Assembly: GCA_021202575.1 (NCBI GenBank)
Contig: JAJQCU010000332.1
Coordinates: 1-20,024, forward strand
Source of the DNA: Lachnospiraceae bacterium
GTDB lineage: Bacteria > Bacillota > Clostridia > Lachnospirales > Lachnospiraceae
DNA length: 20,024 nt
Direction: 5' to 3'
A program made the translations under genes and the position numbers. Shown piece by piece: positions 1 through 7,290 of the stretch (positions within the stretch are counted from its first letter, which is position 1; every line of letters begins with the position of its first letter). Under the pieces are notes generated by a model. That model was not told the DNA's origin. It did no database searches and saw only the letters and a program-made list of their open reading frames with translations.

Positions 1-2350
1 AAAATTCATCAGCTAAAGAAAACGCACCACAGGAATAATATGTCAATGCTCCTTGTGAATCATATTTATTATGTGTTCCCATATACATACTGACTGTATA
101 CAATTGTGCTTTTCGTAACAATTCCCAAATTATTCCTTTATCCATTTCATCATGGAGCTGTAAAATAATATCTCTTGATTCTTCGTTATATGGCACAATG
201 ACATCGACCGCATTTTTATCAATAACCTCAAATAAATTTCCCGCAGTTTTGAATGCCTGTGCATGCCACTGTAATTTTTTTTCTTTATAAATACTCCATC
301 GCCCTGAATTTCTTGACAGCAGGTTCAACAAAGTATTTGGTATACCATCAACCGTTATCTTATATGACAACTCTTGCTCATATTCTTTGTCCTTATATAG
401 CATTTGAAAATAACAATTCATAGTATCTACAGACAAATAATCTGATATCTCTTTATTGCCAAGCAATCGTATAGACAGTTCCTGAGCATTCCGTATATCC
501 CGAAGATTTCCTAACCGCTCATCTCGAAAATTGATAATATACACGGGTGCCAAGCCATAACTTTCTGCGTTTCGGTTACATCTGCCTGCTGCCTGGACAA
601 TATTATCCATTCCTGCCAGGGCGCGAACGACACATCTAAATGAGAGATCAACACCGGCTTCGATCAGTTGAGTTGCAACGCATATTACTTTTTTTCTTTC
701 ACAGAGCAACAGCCGAAGCTTGCCAATTGCTTCCTCACGATGTTTTGGGCACATATTCGTACTCAAATGAATTATTTCTGCCTTTTCTGATGCCTCGTCG
801 CCATTTTGGTTCAGCTCATTAAGTTTTTCATACATAACAAGTGCAGATTTTTTTGTATTGACTATCAATAGAAGACTTCCATTTTCCTTATATCTGTCAT
901 AACAAAACTCTGCAGCCTGATCATATGTATACTTTTCTGGCTTAAGGCACGAAACAACCTTTGTTCGTCTGAAAATCTCAAAATCATTCTTACAATCCCC
1001 AATCATCCATGGATTCTTATCCAGCAACAAAGGATATCTACAGGCAGTATAGTCAGGTTGTGTTGCAGAGCAAAGAACAATTGTTGATCCGCACATTTCT
1101 TTTAAAAAGTTCATTGCCAGATGAAACATATTCACACATTTTAGCGGAATCGCTTGAGCCTCATCAATGATAATCACCGAACGGCAAAGGTTATGAAACC
1201 TTCTGACAGACGACATCCGTGCAGAGAACAATGTGTTAAGAAACTGCACCATTGTGGTTGCAATCACTGGTGTATCCCATTTTTCTGTATAAAGTTCATA
1301 TTCTTGTAATTCTTCGCTTTCACCCTGACGATCCATATTTTGTGCCACGTTAGAATGATGTTCCAGAAAGCATTCACTTCCAACTATGTCGCGGATATCC
1401 CTACTATTCTGCTCCAAAATTGAAACAAAAGGAGCAATATAAAAAATTCGTTCCATCTCATATTGTTCTTGGCAACAATACTCTATTGCAAAGCGAAGTG
1501 ACGACAACGTTTTTCCGCCGCCAGTTGGCACAATAAGTTGACATATTCCTCTTTGATGCAAGGCATAAGAAGCACATCGTTCAGAGATACTGGTTCGCTG
1601 CTCGACAATTTTCATATTCTGATTCAAGTATCCCTGTTTCTTTTGCAGCATGACATTCTCATATCGATAACGTAATTTTGAAAACAACTCCTTTGAGTCG
1701 TAAACCCTGCCAATGTTTCTGTTCATCATGAATTCCGAGGTATTCGTTCGATCCGCATCAATCAAAACTGATTGCATCAGCCTCTCCATCAACCCCATAT
1801 AAAAAGCATAAGCTTCTTTAATTCCTTTTTCATAAACCTTTGCCAATCTTTTCAATTGTACACAAAAAGCATCATATTCATTTTTCGCATGCTTGACCAT
1901 CTCTTCCAGATCTTTGTCTGAAAGTATGTTCTGGACATAATTAAAAATTTCTTCATAATTTTCGGATTTATTGATGCGTTTCCGCAAATAGTCTGACCCG
2001 TCTTCTTCAATCCAATCATATAACCCATGATGCGATATAATTGTTCTGGCTACGAAACGAGCTATTTCATAGAAATCATCTCCCAACAAGTCACATTTTT
2101 CGCAAATATATTTTGCTCCTGCATAACTATGGTCGATACTTCCTCTCGGAAGATTATTTTCACCTCGTATATATTCATTAAACTGCTCCGTAACCTTTCC
2201 AATATCGTGTAATATTGCCTGCAAATACGCTATATTTTCTGCATGAATATTTCTTGCATACATTTTAGATAACTCTGCCGTTTCTTTGCAGTGCTCCTCC
2301 ACCGTCTGTTCTCTCAATCCATCTTCACTGATATGTGCCAGATATTTCAT
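1..2350 (-). CDS. cas3: CRISPR-associated helicase/nuclease Cas3 (HD + DExD/H), 3' end beyond window
   Basis: Cas3 is the nuclease-helicase that Cascade recruits to unwind and degrade target DNA. The 783 visible codons are open throughout. The N-terminal HD nuclease shows H20, H48-D49 (HDIGK), H74, H107-H108 and an aspartate near residue 199 (DADRTN). The helicase shows Walker A PTGGGKT (K near 278), motif II DEAQ near 393, SATQP (motif III) and QAAGRCNRN (motif VI). I chose the ATG at 2350 because GGAGG lies 5 bases upstream (2356-2360) and because Cas3 proteins of this type begin close to a YLAHI-like stretch. The same frame also has an ATG at 2434 with no good ribosome site. Layout and length suggest subtype I-C, but no other cas gene is visible; cas5/cas8c/cas7 would lie off the left edge. 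The stop codon is outside the window. The family call is very secure and the subtype is an inference. Confidence 0.95.
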   Translation of the reverse strand, partial: MKYLAHISEDGLREQTVEEHCKETAELSKMYARNIHAENIAYLQAILHDIGKVTEQFNEYIRGENNLPRGSIDHSYAGAKYICEKCDLLGDDFYEIARFVARTIISHHGLYDWIEEDGSDYLRKRINKSENYEEIFNYVQNILSDKDLEEMVKHAKNEYDAFCVQLKRLAKVYEKGIKEAYAFYMGLMERLMQSVLIDADRTNTSEFMMNRNIGRVYDSKELFSKLRYRYENVMLQKKQGYLNQNMKIVEQRTSISERCASYALHQRGICQLIVPTGGGKTLSSLRFAIEYCCQEQYEMERIFYIAPFVSILEQNSRDIRDIVGSECFLEHHSNVAQNMDRQGESEELQEYELYTEKWDTPVIATTMVQFLNTLFSARMSSVRRFHNLCRSVIIIDEAQAIPLKCVNMFHLAMNFLKEMCGSTIVLCSATQPDYTACRYPLLLDKNPWMIGDCKNDFEIFRRTKVVSCLKPEKYTYDQAAEFCYDRYKENGSLLLIVNTKKSALVMYEKLNELNQNGDEASEKAEIIHLSTNMCPKHREEAIGKLRLLLCERKKVICVATQLIEAGVDLSFRCVVRALAGMDNIVQAAGRCNRNAESYGLAPVYIINFRDERLGNLRDIRNAQELSIRLLGNKEISDYLSVDTMNCYFQMLYKDKEYEQELSYKITVDGIPNTLLNLLSRNSGRWSIYKEKKLQWHAQAFKTAGNLFEVIDKNAVDVIVPYNEESRDIILQLHDEMDKGIIWELLRKAQLYTVSMYMGTHNKYDSQGALTYYSCGAFSLADEF

Positions 2351-2355
2351 TTCTT

Positions 2356-2360
2356 CCTCC
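2356..2360 (-). promoter_or_regulatory. Shine-Dalgarno box deciding the cas3 start
   Basis: The reverse strand reads GGAGG 5 bases before the ATG at 2350. The alternative in-frame ATG at 2434 lacks such a box. This favours a Cas3 that begins MKYLAHIS. Confidence 0.7.
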
Positions 2361-2476
2361 GATATCTGATTTGTTAAATGCTCCTTGAATAACCTTTGAA
2401 TTTCTTGAAGAATCGCCTTGAACGAACCCAGCATATCACGTCTTCTGTCCCATAAACAGGACTCGCACGAATAATT

Positions 2477-2661
2477 TCAAACTTTTTCCTCTGCCCACTT
2501 ATATCTCAACTTACACCCCACAGCCTCTTTGTCCAGATAAGCAAGTGTGGTCTCCAGAAGGACAATATCCTCCATCATGCGGCCCCTGATCTCATTCAGA
2601 ATGCGGTCCGTAACATTGCTGCGCTCCCGGGAGGAGAGTTCTATTATTGAGGCAATTGTAA
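2477..2661 (-). pseudogene. Remnant of a second AAA ATPase gene (C-terminal piece joined to its promoter region)
   Basis: Bases 2521-2641 match 3165-3285 inside the neighbouring ATPase gene without gaps, about 109 of 121 identical. On the reverse strand this reads LSSRERSNVTDRILNEI and then MMEDIVLLETTLAY, equivalent to residues about 476-510 of the intact protein. It then leaves the family (AVGCKLRYKWAEEKV) and stops at 2477-2479. Directly upstream, 2645-2661 (reverse TACAATTGCCTCAATA) differs by one base from the -10 region and start point of the intact gene (4718-4733). The promoter-proximal end of the gene therefore appears joined to its 3' part, with more than 450 codons missing. There is no start codon that would make a useful protein. 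I infer duplication followed by internal deletion or recombination. Confidence 0.7.
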
Positions 2662-2698
2662 AACTGATACCCGGACGCGCGGGTAAGAAACCCGTCGA

Positions 2699-2878
2699 TC
2701 ACCGCCAGGTTTTTGTATTGAGTTCTATGTCACGGCAGTTCCATTCGTCTATTGAAAGCACCTCAAAGTCCTCTATCAATTTAGTCTGTACCTCTGCGAG
2801 CTTCTGCAAACGGAAAGGCATCAATCTGATAATCTTATGTGCAGAATTAGGATCAAAGTCAACAAGCGCTTTATCTAT
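2699..2878 (-). other. Open frame of unknown origin, probably a gene fragment
   Basis: The reverse strand is open from a TGA at 2879-2881 to a TGA at 2699-2701 and contains DFDPNSAHKIIRLM and LIEDFEVLSIDEWNC. The first ATG (2821) would give 40 residues and has no ribosome-binding site. The composition is protein-like, with amphipathic stretches, but I do not recognise a family. It lies between the ATPase gene and its own decayed copy, so a remnant is the likeliest reading. Confidence 0.25.
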
Positions 2879-2898
2879 TCAAGGAAATAATTTCCTCG

Positions 2899-4698
2899 TC
2901 AATTTCCCAGCCCCTTCAGATACTCCTCTACATTCACATACTGCACCTCTTCGACCAGTTCCGTCTCTCCCCGATAAAGCACATATTTACCGGTAATCGT
3001 ACCATAACGATGCTCCGCCTGTGCGCACTTTGTTTCGTCGAGCAGGTGCCTTGTCTGCTGCGGAATGATCTCCGTACTGTGTTTGATTTCAAAGATCTCG
3101 CAGGAAATTGTTTCCGGATCAAAGACAAGCATATCAAATTCTCCGATGGAGAATTTGACGACAACAACCTCTTTGTCCGGATAAGCAAGCGTAGTTTCCA
3201 GAAGGACGATATCCTCCATCATGCGGCCCCTGATCTCATTCAGAATGCGGTCCGTCACAAAGCTGCGCTCCCGGGCGGAAAGCTCATTAAACTGATCATC
3301 CTCCATCAGGCTTTGAATCAATGCGCACGCCTGTGCGTAGCGAAGGCCCGGCTGGGAAATAATCGTTCTTTTCTCTCTGTTATTGACATATGGCAATGAC
3401 ACGATATTGACCTCATGAATCAGCTCCAGCAAAATCAGATATTCACGGATCTGGAACCGGTGAGACTCCTCAATTTTTACAGATTGTTCTTCTTTGTTTC
3501 GAATCTCGAGAAGAGCTCTTAAACGCTCCGTCACGGCCGCAATATCAATATGATCCGCCAGTTCCATTGGATTCTCCTGATCCCTGCGTAAATTTTTTGC
3601 AGAAACACCCAGGTCATGAGAATAGAAATCTCTTGTTAACACTTCAAGCGTAAATTCATGATTGATATCTTCCACCCCCCGATTAATCGCACTTGTAAGT
3701 TCTTTTCGTGTATAGAGGTCCTTTATCTGTCTGAAATGACCCCCGTGGTGATAGCCGGCCAGAGAATGCTGAATATTGTGGGCTATCGCAGTGTCCACAT
3801 ATTCATCTGCCTTCTGAGCGGAGGCAAACGGTGACTGCTCATTGTAATGCGTCCCGCTTAAACTCATCGTCCCGCCATAGCGAATATATTCGTCAATGCC
3901 GCGGACGCCCAGCACCGTTTCAAACTCCCGATAGGGGATAAATGTCGTATGGAGCAGGATACAGCGATCATACAGTTCCTCATCTTCTGCGAACAGAAAT
4001 CCAAGAGAATCTGTTCCGGACAGCACAATTTTCATACCGCAAGCCGCATAAATATCCGAAAAAAGCGCGGCATTTTCAATAAAGTCGCTCACCAGCGTCA
4101 CTTCATCAAAGAAGAGATATCTGTAATGGTTTTCCTCCAAATATTTCATATCCCGGTTAATATCAGAAAAGTGATCTTTCTCAGTAAGCTGAAAAAATGC
4201 CGTTTTTTCAAGGTCTGCATCGCTCATCCCGGCAATGATCTGGCGGATCATGGTGGTCTTGCCTGTGCGCCGCAGGCCGTAGAGCAGGAATACACGGTCC
4301 TGAACATCGCCGTATATATAGTTTCCCAGGGCAGAAATACATTCACGCTTTTTATATTTTTTTACCGGACCGGAGAACAGACGCAGAGTTTCTCCGATAC
4401 GAACATTTGTCTGAAATACATGAATCTGCACAGGCGCTTCTTTCCTGACTGCCGGAACCTGTCCCTGTAATTTTTTCAGTTCCGCTTCGAGTTCTTTCCG
4501 ACGCTGAATCTGCGTCTTCAGTGACTCCACCTCAGCAGCAGGAATGTATTTTTCTCTGCGTTTTTTATTTTCACTAAAACGGTGATAATAGTATATCTTT
4601 TCATTGATTTTTTTGGTCGATACCGATCCTGACGGCAAAGACGCTATTTGTTCTTCCAGTTTGGCTATCCGAGCCTGAATGTCTTCATTTTCGCTCAA
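2899..4698 (-). CDS. AAA ATPase with C-terminal nuclease-like domain (COG1373-type)
   Basis: An ATPase of the large AAA/DUF4143-like group, common in anaerobe genomes and of undefined role. Residues are numbered from a GTG at 4707. An N-terminal charged segment (about 8-82) contains KIYYYHRF and REKYIP, like the small DUF6788-type domain, and looks partly coiled-coil. Walker A is GLRRTGKT (144-151), Walker B YLFFDE (197-202) and a sensor-like stretch is VLSGTDS (228-234). The C-terminal GEFDMLVFD...CEIFEIKHS (522-544) has the D...ExK pattern of a PD-(D/E)XK nuclease fold. I prefer the TTG at 4698 because GGAGGTG sits 6 bases before it; the GTG at 4707 overlaps that box and has only a weak AGGA. 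It stands alone behind its own promoter. The gene looks intact; its function is unknown, and defence or mobile-element maintenance is only a guess. Confidence 0.85.
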   Translation of the reverse strand: MSENEDIQARIAKLEEQIASLPSGSVSTKKINEKIYYYHRFSENKKRREKYIPAAEVESLKTQIQRRKELEAELKKLQGQVPAVRKEAPVQIHVFQTNVRIGETLRLFSGPVKKYKKRECISALGNYIYGDVQDRVFLLYGLRRTGKTTMIRQIIAGMSDADLEKTAFFQLTEKDHFSDINRDMKYLEENHYRYLFFDEVTLVSDFIENAALFSDIYAACGMKIVLSGTDSLGFLFAEDEELYDRCILLHTTFIPYREFETVLGVRGIDEYIRYGGTMSLSGTHYNEQSPFASAQKADEYVDTAIAHNIQHSLAGYHHGGHFRQIKDLYTRKELTSAINRGVEDINHEFTLEVLTRDFYSHDLGVSAKNLRRDQENPMELADHIDIAAVTERLRALLEIRNKEEQSVKIEESHRFQIREYLILLELIHEVNIVSLPYVNNREKRTIISQPGLRYAQACALIQSLMEDDQFNELSARERSFVTDRILNEIRGRMMEDIVLLETTLAYPDKEVVVVKFSIGEFDMLVFDPETISCEIFEIKHSTEIIPQQTRHLLDETKCAQAEHRYGTITGKYVLYRGETELVEEVQYVNVEEYLKGLGN

Positions 4699-4726
4699 TG
4701 TCAGCACCTCCGTTTCCTATTGAGGC

Positions 4727-4776
4727 AATTATACCCTTTTGTTACCCCTGCGTCAAGGGTATAAATGGGTATAATT
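4727..4776. repeat. Inverted and tandem GGGTATAA boxes around the ATPase promoter
   Basis: AATTATACCC (4727-4736) and GGGTATAATT (4767-4776) are perfect 10-base inverted repeats. A further GGGTATAAAT (4758-4767) stands in tandem with the right arm. One arm covers the -10 box and the others lie at or upstream of the -35 box. This is the arrangement of an operator, possibly autoregulatory, but no regulator is identified. Confidence 0.55.
4728..4756 (-). promoter_or_regulatory. Sigma-A promoter of the ATPase gene
   Basis: The reverse strand has TTGACG (4751-4756), a 17-base spacer and TATAAT (4728-4733), a near-perfect sigma-A promoter. Transcription would begin near 4721, leaving a leader of about 20 bases that carries GGAGGTG. 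Confidence 0.8.
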
Positions 4777-4806
4777 TGATTATAAATGAGTTTAGGAAAT
4801 TTTAAC

Positions 4807-4835
4807 TTGATAAAAACATTCCCATACTTTATCCT
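4807..4835 (+). promoter_or_regulatory. Promoter of the DUF1538/P-II operon
   Basis: TTGATA (4807-4812), a 17-base spacer and TATCCT (4830-4835). Transcription would begin near 4842, giving a leader of about 67 bases. This position excludes the longer reading of the downstream gene that starts at 4786. Confidence 0.55.
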
Positions 4836-4908
4836 GACTAAAAGGCAGCATCTTATATTCACTGAAATCAATACTGTGCACCATCACAACCGGACAGAAG
4901 GAGTTTTT

Positions 4909-6441
4909 ATGATCCATATCAACCCGAAGCTGAAAGAAAAATTTGCGGAGGCCACGGATGCGGTGCTGCCGATTGTGGCCATCGTTCTGGTGCTGTGCCT
5001 GACAATCGCGCCGGTTTCGCCTTCTGTTTTGCTGTGCTTCCTCGTGGGCGCGGTGATGGTTGTCATCGGCATGATGTTTTTTACACTGGGCGCGGAGATG
5101 GCCATGACGCCGATGGGCGAGAAGGTTGGCTCCTACCTTACAAAGAGTAAAAAGCTGTGGCTGATCGCGGGGGTGGCGTTCCTGCTCGGCGTCATTGTGA
5201 CGATTGCGGAGCCGGATTTACAGGTGCTGGCGAGCCAGGTACCGTCCGTGCCGAATATGACGCTGATTCTGGCGGTGAGCCTGGGCGTAGGCCTGTTTCT
5301 TGTGGTGGCGCTGCTGCGCATTTTGTTTGGCATTCCTTTAAGGCCTCTGCTGATCTTCTGCTATGGCCTCGTTTTTGTGCTTTCGTATTTTGTTCCGGAG
5401 GAGTTTCGCGCTATCGCCTTTGACGCGGGCGGCGTGACCACCGGCCCCATGACGGTGCCGTTTATCATGGCTCTCGGCGTCGGTATCGCCTCCATACGAA
5501 GCGACCGCGGCGCGTCGGACGACAGCTTCGGTCTGGTGGCACTCTGTTCGGTGGGGCCGGTGATCGCGGTTATGATTCTGGGCATTCTCTATTCTCCGGA
5601 AAGCTCCGATTATACGCTTTCCGCTGTCCCGGTGATCGGCGATTCCGTGGAACTGACAAAGCTGTTCCTTATAGAAATCCCGACGTACATAAAAGAAATT
5701 GCGATGTCCATGCTGCCGGTGGTGCTGTTCTTCGGCGTGTTTGAGATTCTGGCGCTGCATCTTACCGGCCGCACGCTCAAAAAGATTCTTGTGGGCCTGG
5801 TTTATACATACATTGGTCTGGTGCTGTTTCTGACGGGCGCGAATGTCGGCTTCATGCCGGCCGGGAGCTATCTGGGGCAGGTCATGGCCGGGCAGAGTTA
5901 TCGTTATCTGCTGATTCCCATCGGCGCGCTGATCGGCTACTTTATCGTAAAGGCGGAGCCGGCGGTTTATGTGCTGAACCATCAGGTGGAGGAAATCACG
6001 AACGGCGCCATCTCCGCGGAAAGCATGGGGCGCAGCCTTTCGCTGGGCATCGCGGTTTCCACCGCCATTGCCATGCTGCGGGCGCTTACAGGAATCCCGA
6101 TCCTGTATTTCCTGATTCCGGGCTACGCGCTGGCGATTGTTCTTTCCTTTATCGTGCCGAATATCTTCACGGCAGTAGCGTTTGACTCCGGTGGCGTAGC
6201 CTCCGGCCCCATGACGGCCACTTTTCTGCTCTCCCTCTCGCAGGGCGCTTGCTATGCAGTGGGCGGAAACCTTGTCACGGACGCGTTCGGCGTGGTGGCG
6301 ATGGTTGCCATGACGCCGTTAATCACCATCCAGATTCAGGGACTGGTGTATAAGATCAGGCTTAACAGAGGAAAGACCGGCGAGACGTTCGCGTACGACG
6401 GGCTGGCAGCGTATGCGGATGACGCAATCATTGAATTATAA
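4909..6441 (+). CDS. DUF1538 family multi-pass membrane protein (tandem repeat)
   Basis: A 510-residue inner-membrane protein with many hydrophobic segments, built from two homologous halves. The signature AFDAGGVTTGPMT near residue 170 returns as AFDSGGVASGPMT near residue 424, about 254 residues apart. These two copies identify the DUF1538 family, a probable transporter of unknown substrate. The inverted-duplicate style and the glycine-rich GG..(S/T)GPMT loops resemble re-entrant substrate sites of secondary transporters; that is inference. The ATG at 4909 has AAGGAG upstream with normal spacing and lies downstream of a good promoter, so the extra 41 in-frame codons from 4786 are rejected. 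The P-II-like gene follows 127 bases later on the same strand; association of DUF1538 genes with P-II genes is familiar in Firmicutes and suggests gating by nitrogen or energy state. Confidence 0.85.
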   Translation: MIHINPKLKEKFAEATDAVLPIVAIVLVLCLTIAPVSPSVLLCFLVGAVMVVIGMMFFTLGAEMAMTPMGEKVGSYLTKSKKLWLIAGVAFLLGVIVTIAEPDLQVLASQVPSVPNMTLILAVSLGVGLFLVVALLRILFGIPLRPLLIFCYGLVFVLSYFVPEEFRAIAFDAGGVTTGPMTVPFIMALGVGIASIRSDRGASDDSFGLVALCSVGPVIAVMILGILYSPESSDYTLSAVPVIGDSVELTKLFLIEIPTYIKEIAMSMLPVVLFFGVFEILALHLTGRTLKKILVGLVYTYIGLVLFLTGANVGFMPAGSYLGQVMAGQSYRYLLIPIGALIGYFIVKAEPAVYVLNHQVEEITNGAISAESMGRSLSLGIAVSTAIAMLRALTGIPILYFLIPGYALAIVLSFIVPNIFTAVAFDSGGVASGPMTATFLLSLSQGACYAVGGNLVTDAFGVVAMVAMTPLITIQIQGLVYKIRLNRGKTGETFAYDGLAAYADDAIIEL

Positions 6442-6568
6442 AAGTTACTATTCACAGCCGACTTGAGAGATATAAGCAGACTCGTCAAGCTCTCTTGTAA
6501 GGGACTGATTATTCATTCCAAGTTGACTATGAATGTAACTTATAACAAACAGAGAAATGAGGAACCCC

Positions 6569-7267
6569 ATGAGCAGTCTCAATCTGATGGTCACCATCAT
6601 CAATCGAAACCGAACCAAACGCTTTACCGATTTCTACAGCGCCCAGGGCCTGACCGTCTCATACATCACGCTTGGCATGGGCACGGCATCCAGCGAAATC
6701 CTGGACTATTTCGGCCTCGATGGCAGTGAGAAGAGCGTTCTCTTCCATGTCGTGACGGACGATACCTGGAAAAAGGTCAAACGGGCGCTTCGCAGAGAAA
6801 TGCAGATCGATGTGCCTGGGGTGGGCATCGCCTTTCTGGTGCCGCTTTCGAGCATCGGAGGGAAGAAAGCCTTAAATTACCTCATAAACGGACAGGAATT
6901 TAAAAAAGAGGAGGAATCAACCTTGAAAGAGACGAAATACGAGCTGCTGACAGTCATTGCCAACCAGGGCTATACAGACATGATTATGGATGCCGCGCGT
7001 GAGGTCCACGCGGCGGGCGGCACAGTGATCCACGCACGTGGCACAGGCACGGACAGGGCTGAACAGTTTCTGGGCGTTACGCTGGTGCCGGAGAAGGATA
7101 TGGTCTTTCTCGTGGTGAAAAGCAGCCAGAAAAATGAAATCATGCGCGCCATCATGGACAAGGCGGGGCTGGAAACTGAAGCGCGAAGCATCGTCTTTTC
7201 CCTCCCGGTCACGGATACGGCGGGGATGCGGCGGATAGAGGAAATGGAAGAGGAAGGACTGGCGTAA
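6569..7267 (+). CDS. Double-domain P-II (GlnB/GlnK-like) regulatory protein
   Basis: P-II proteins sense ATP/ADP and 2-oxoglutarate and bind target proteins through a flexible T-loop. At 232 residues this is about twice the usual 112. Two ferredoxin-like halves can be seen. The first (about 1-105) begins LNLMVTIINRNRTKRFTDFY, with GMGTASSEILDYFGL where the T-loop belongs. The second (about 115-215) has AAGGTVIHARGTG, AEQFLGV, EKDMVFLVV and IVFSLPV. Neither half has an obvious tyrosine equivalent to the uridylylated Y51, so control by GlnD is doubtful. I chose the ATG at 6569 because GAGG lies 6 bases upstream; the ATG at 6557 is four codons earlier and has no ribosome site. It lies behind the DUF1538 gene, its probable target, and a terminator overlaps its last codons. 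Confidence 0.85.
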   Translation: MSSLNLMVTIINRNRTKRFTDFYSAQGLTVSYITLGMGTASSEILDYFGLDGSEKSVLFHVVTDDTWKKVKRALRREMQIDVPGVGIAFLVPLSSIGGKKALNYLINGQEFKKEEESTLKETKYELLTVIANQGYTDMIMDAAREVHAAGGTVIHARGTGTDRAEQFLGVTLVPEKDMVFLVVKSSQKNEIMRAIMDKAGLETEARSIVFSLPVTDTAGMRRIEEMEEEGLA

Positions 7268-7290
7268 GCGGCCGGCCCTTCCTCTTTTTT
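7249..7290 (+). terminator. Rho-independent terminator after the P-II gene
   Basis: AGAGGAAGG (7249-7257) pairs with CCTTCCTCT (7277-7285), followed by a T run to 7290. The left arm lies within the last codons of the P-II gene. The T run also holds the stop codon of the convergent ABC gene. Confidence 0.75.

Noticed and set aside
2882..2896. Hairpin AGGAAA-TAA-TTTCCT after the ATPase stop as a terminator
   Set aside because: The stem is 6 bp, AT-rich and not followed by a T run on the reverse strand.
2547..2996. 149-codon + strand frame overlapping the ATPase gene and its relic
   Set aside because: It is antisense to family-like coding sequence and has no ribosome site or recognisable domain; the composition is that of a shadow frame.
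4786..4908. Longer start for the DUF1538 protein
   Set aside because: The extra 41 codons cover the promoter boxes at 4807-4835 and have no ribosome site, whereas 4909 has AAGGAG.
5338..5982. 214-codon reverse frame inside the DUF1538 gene
   Set aside because: It is antisense to a strongly supported membrane-protein gene, His/Arg/Gln-rich, and has no ribosome site.
6464..6505. Weak inverted repeat in the DUF1538 to P-II gap as an attenuator
   Set aside because: The arms (ACTTGAGAG and CTCTCTTGT) have two mismatches and a long loop; the support is too thin.
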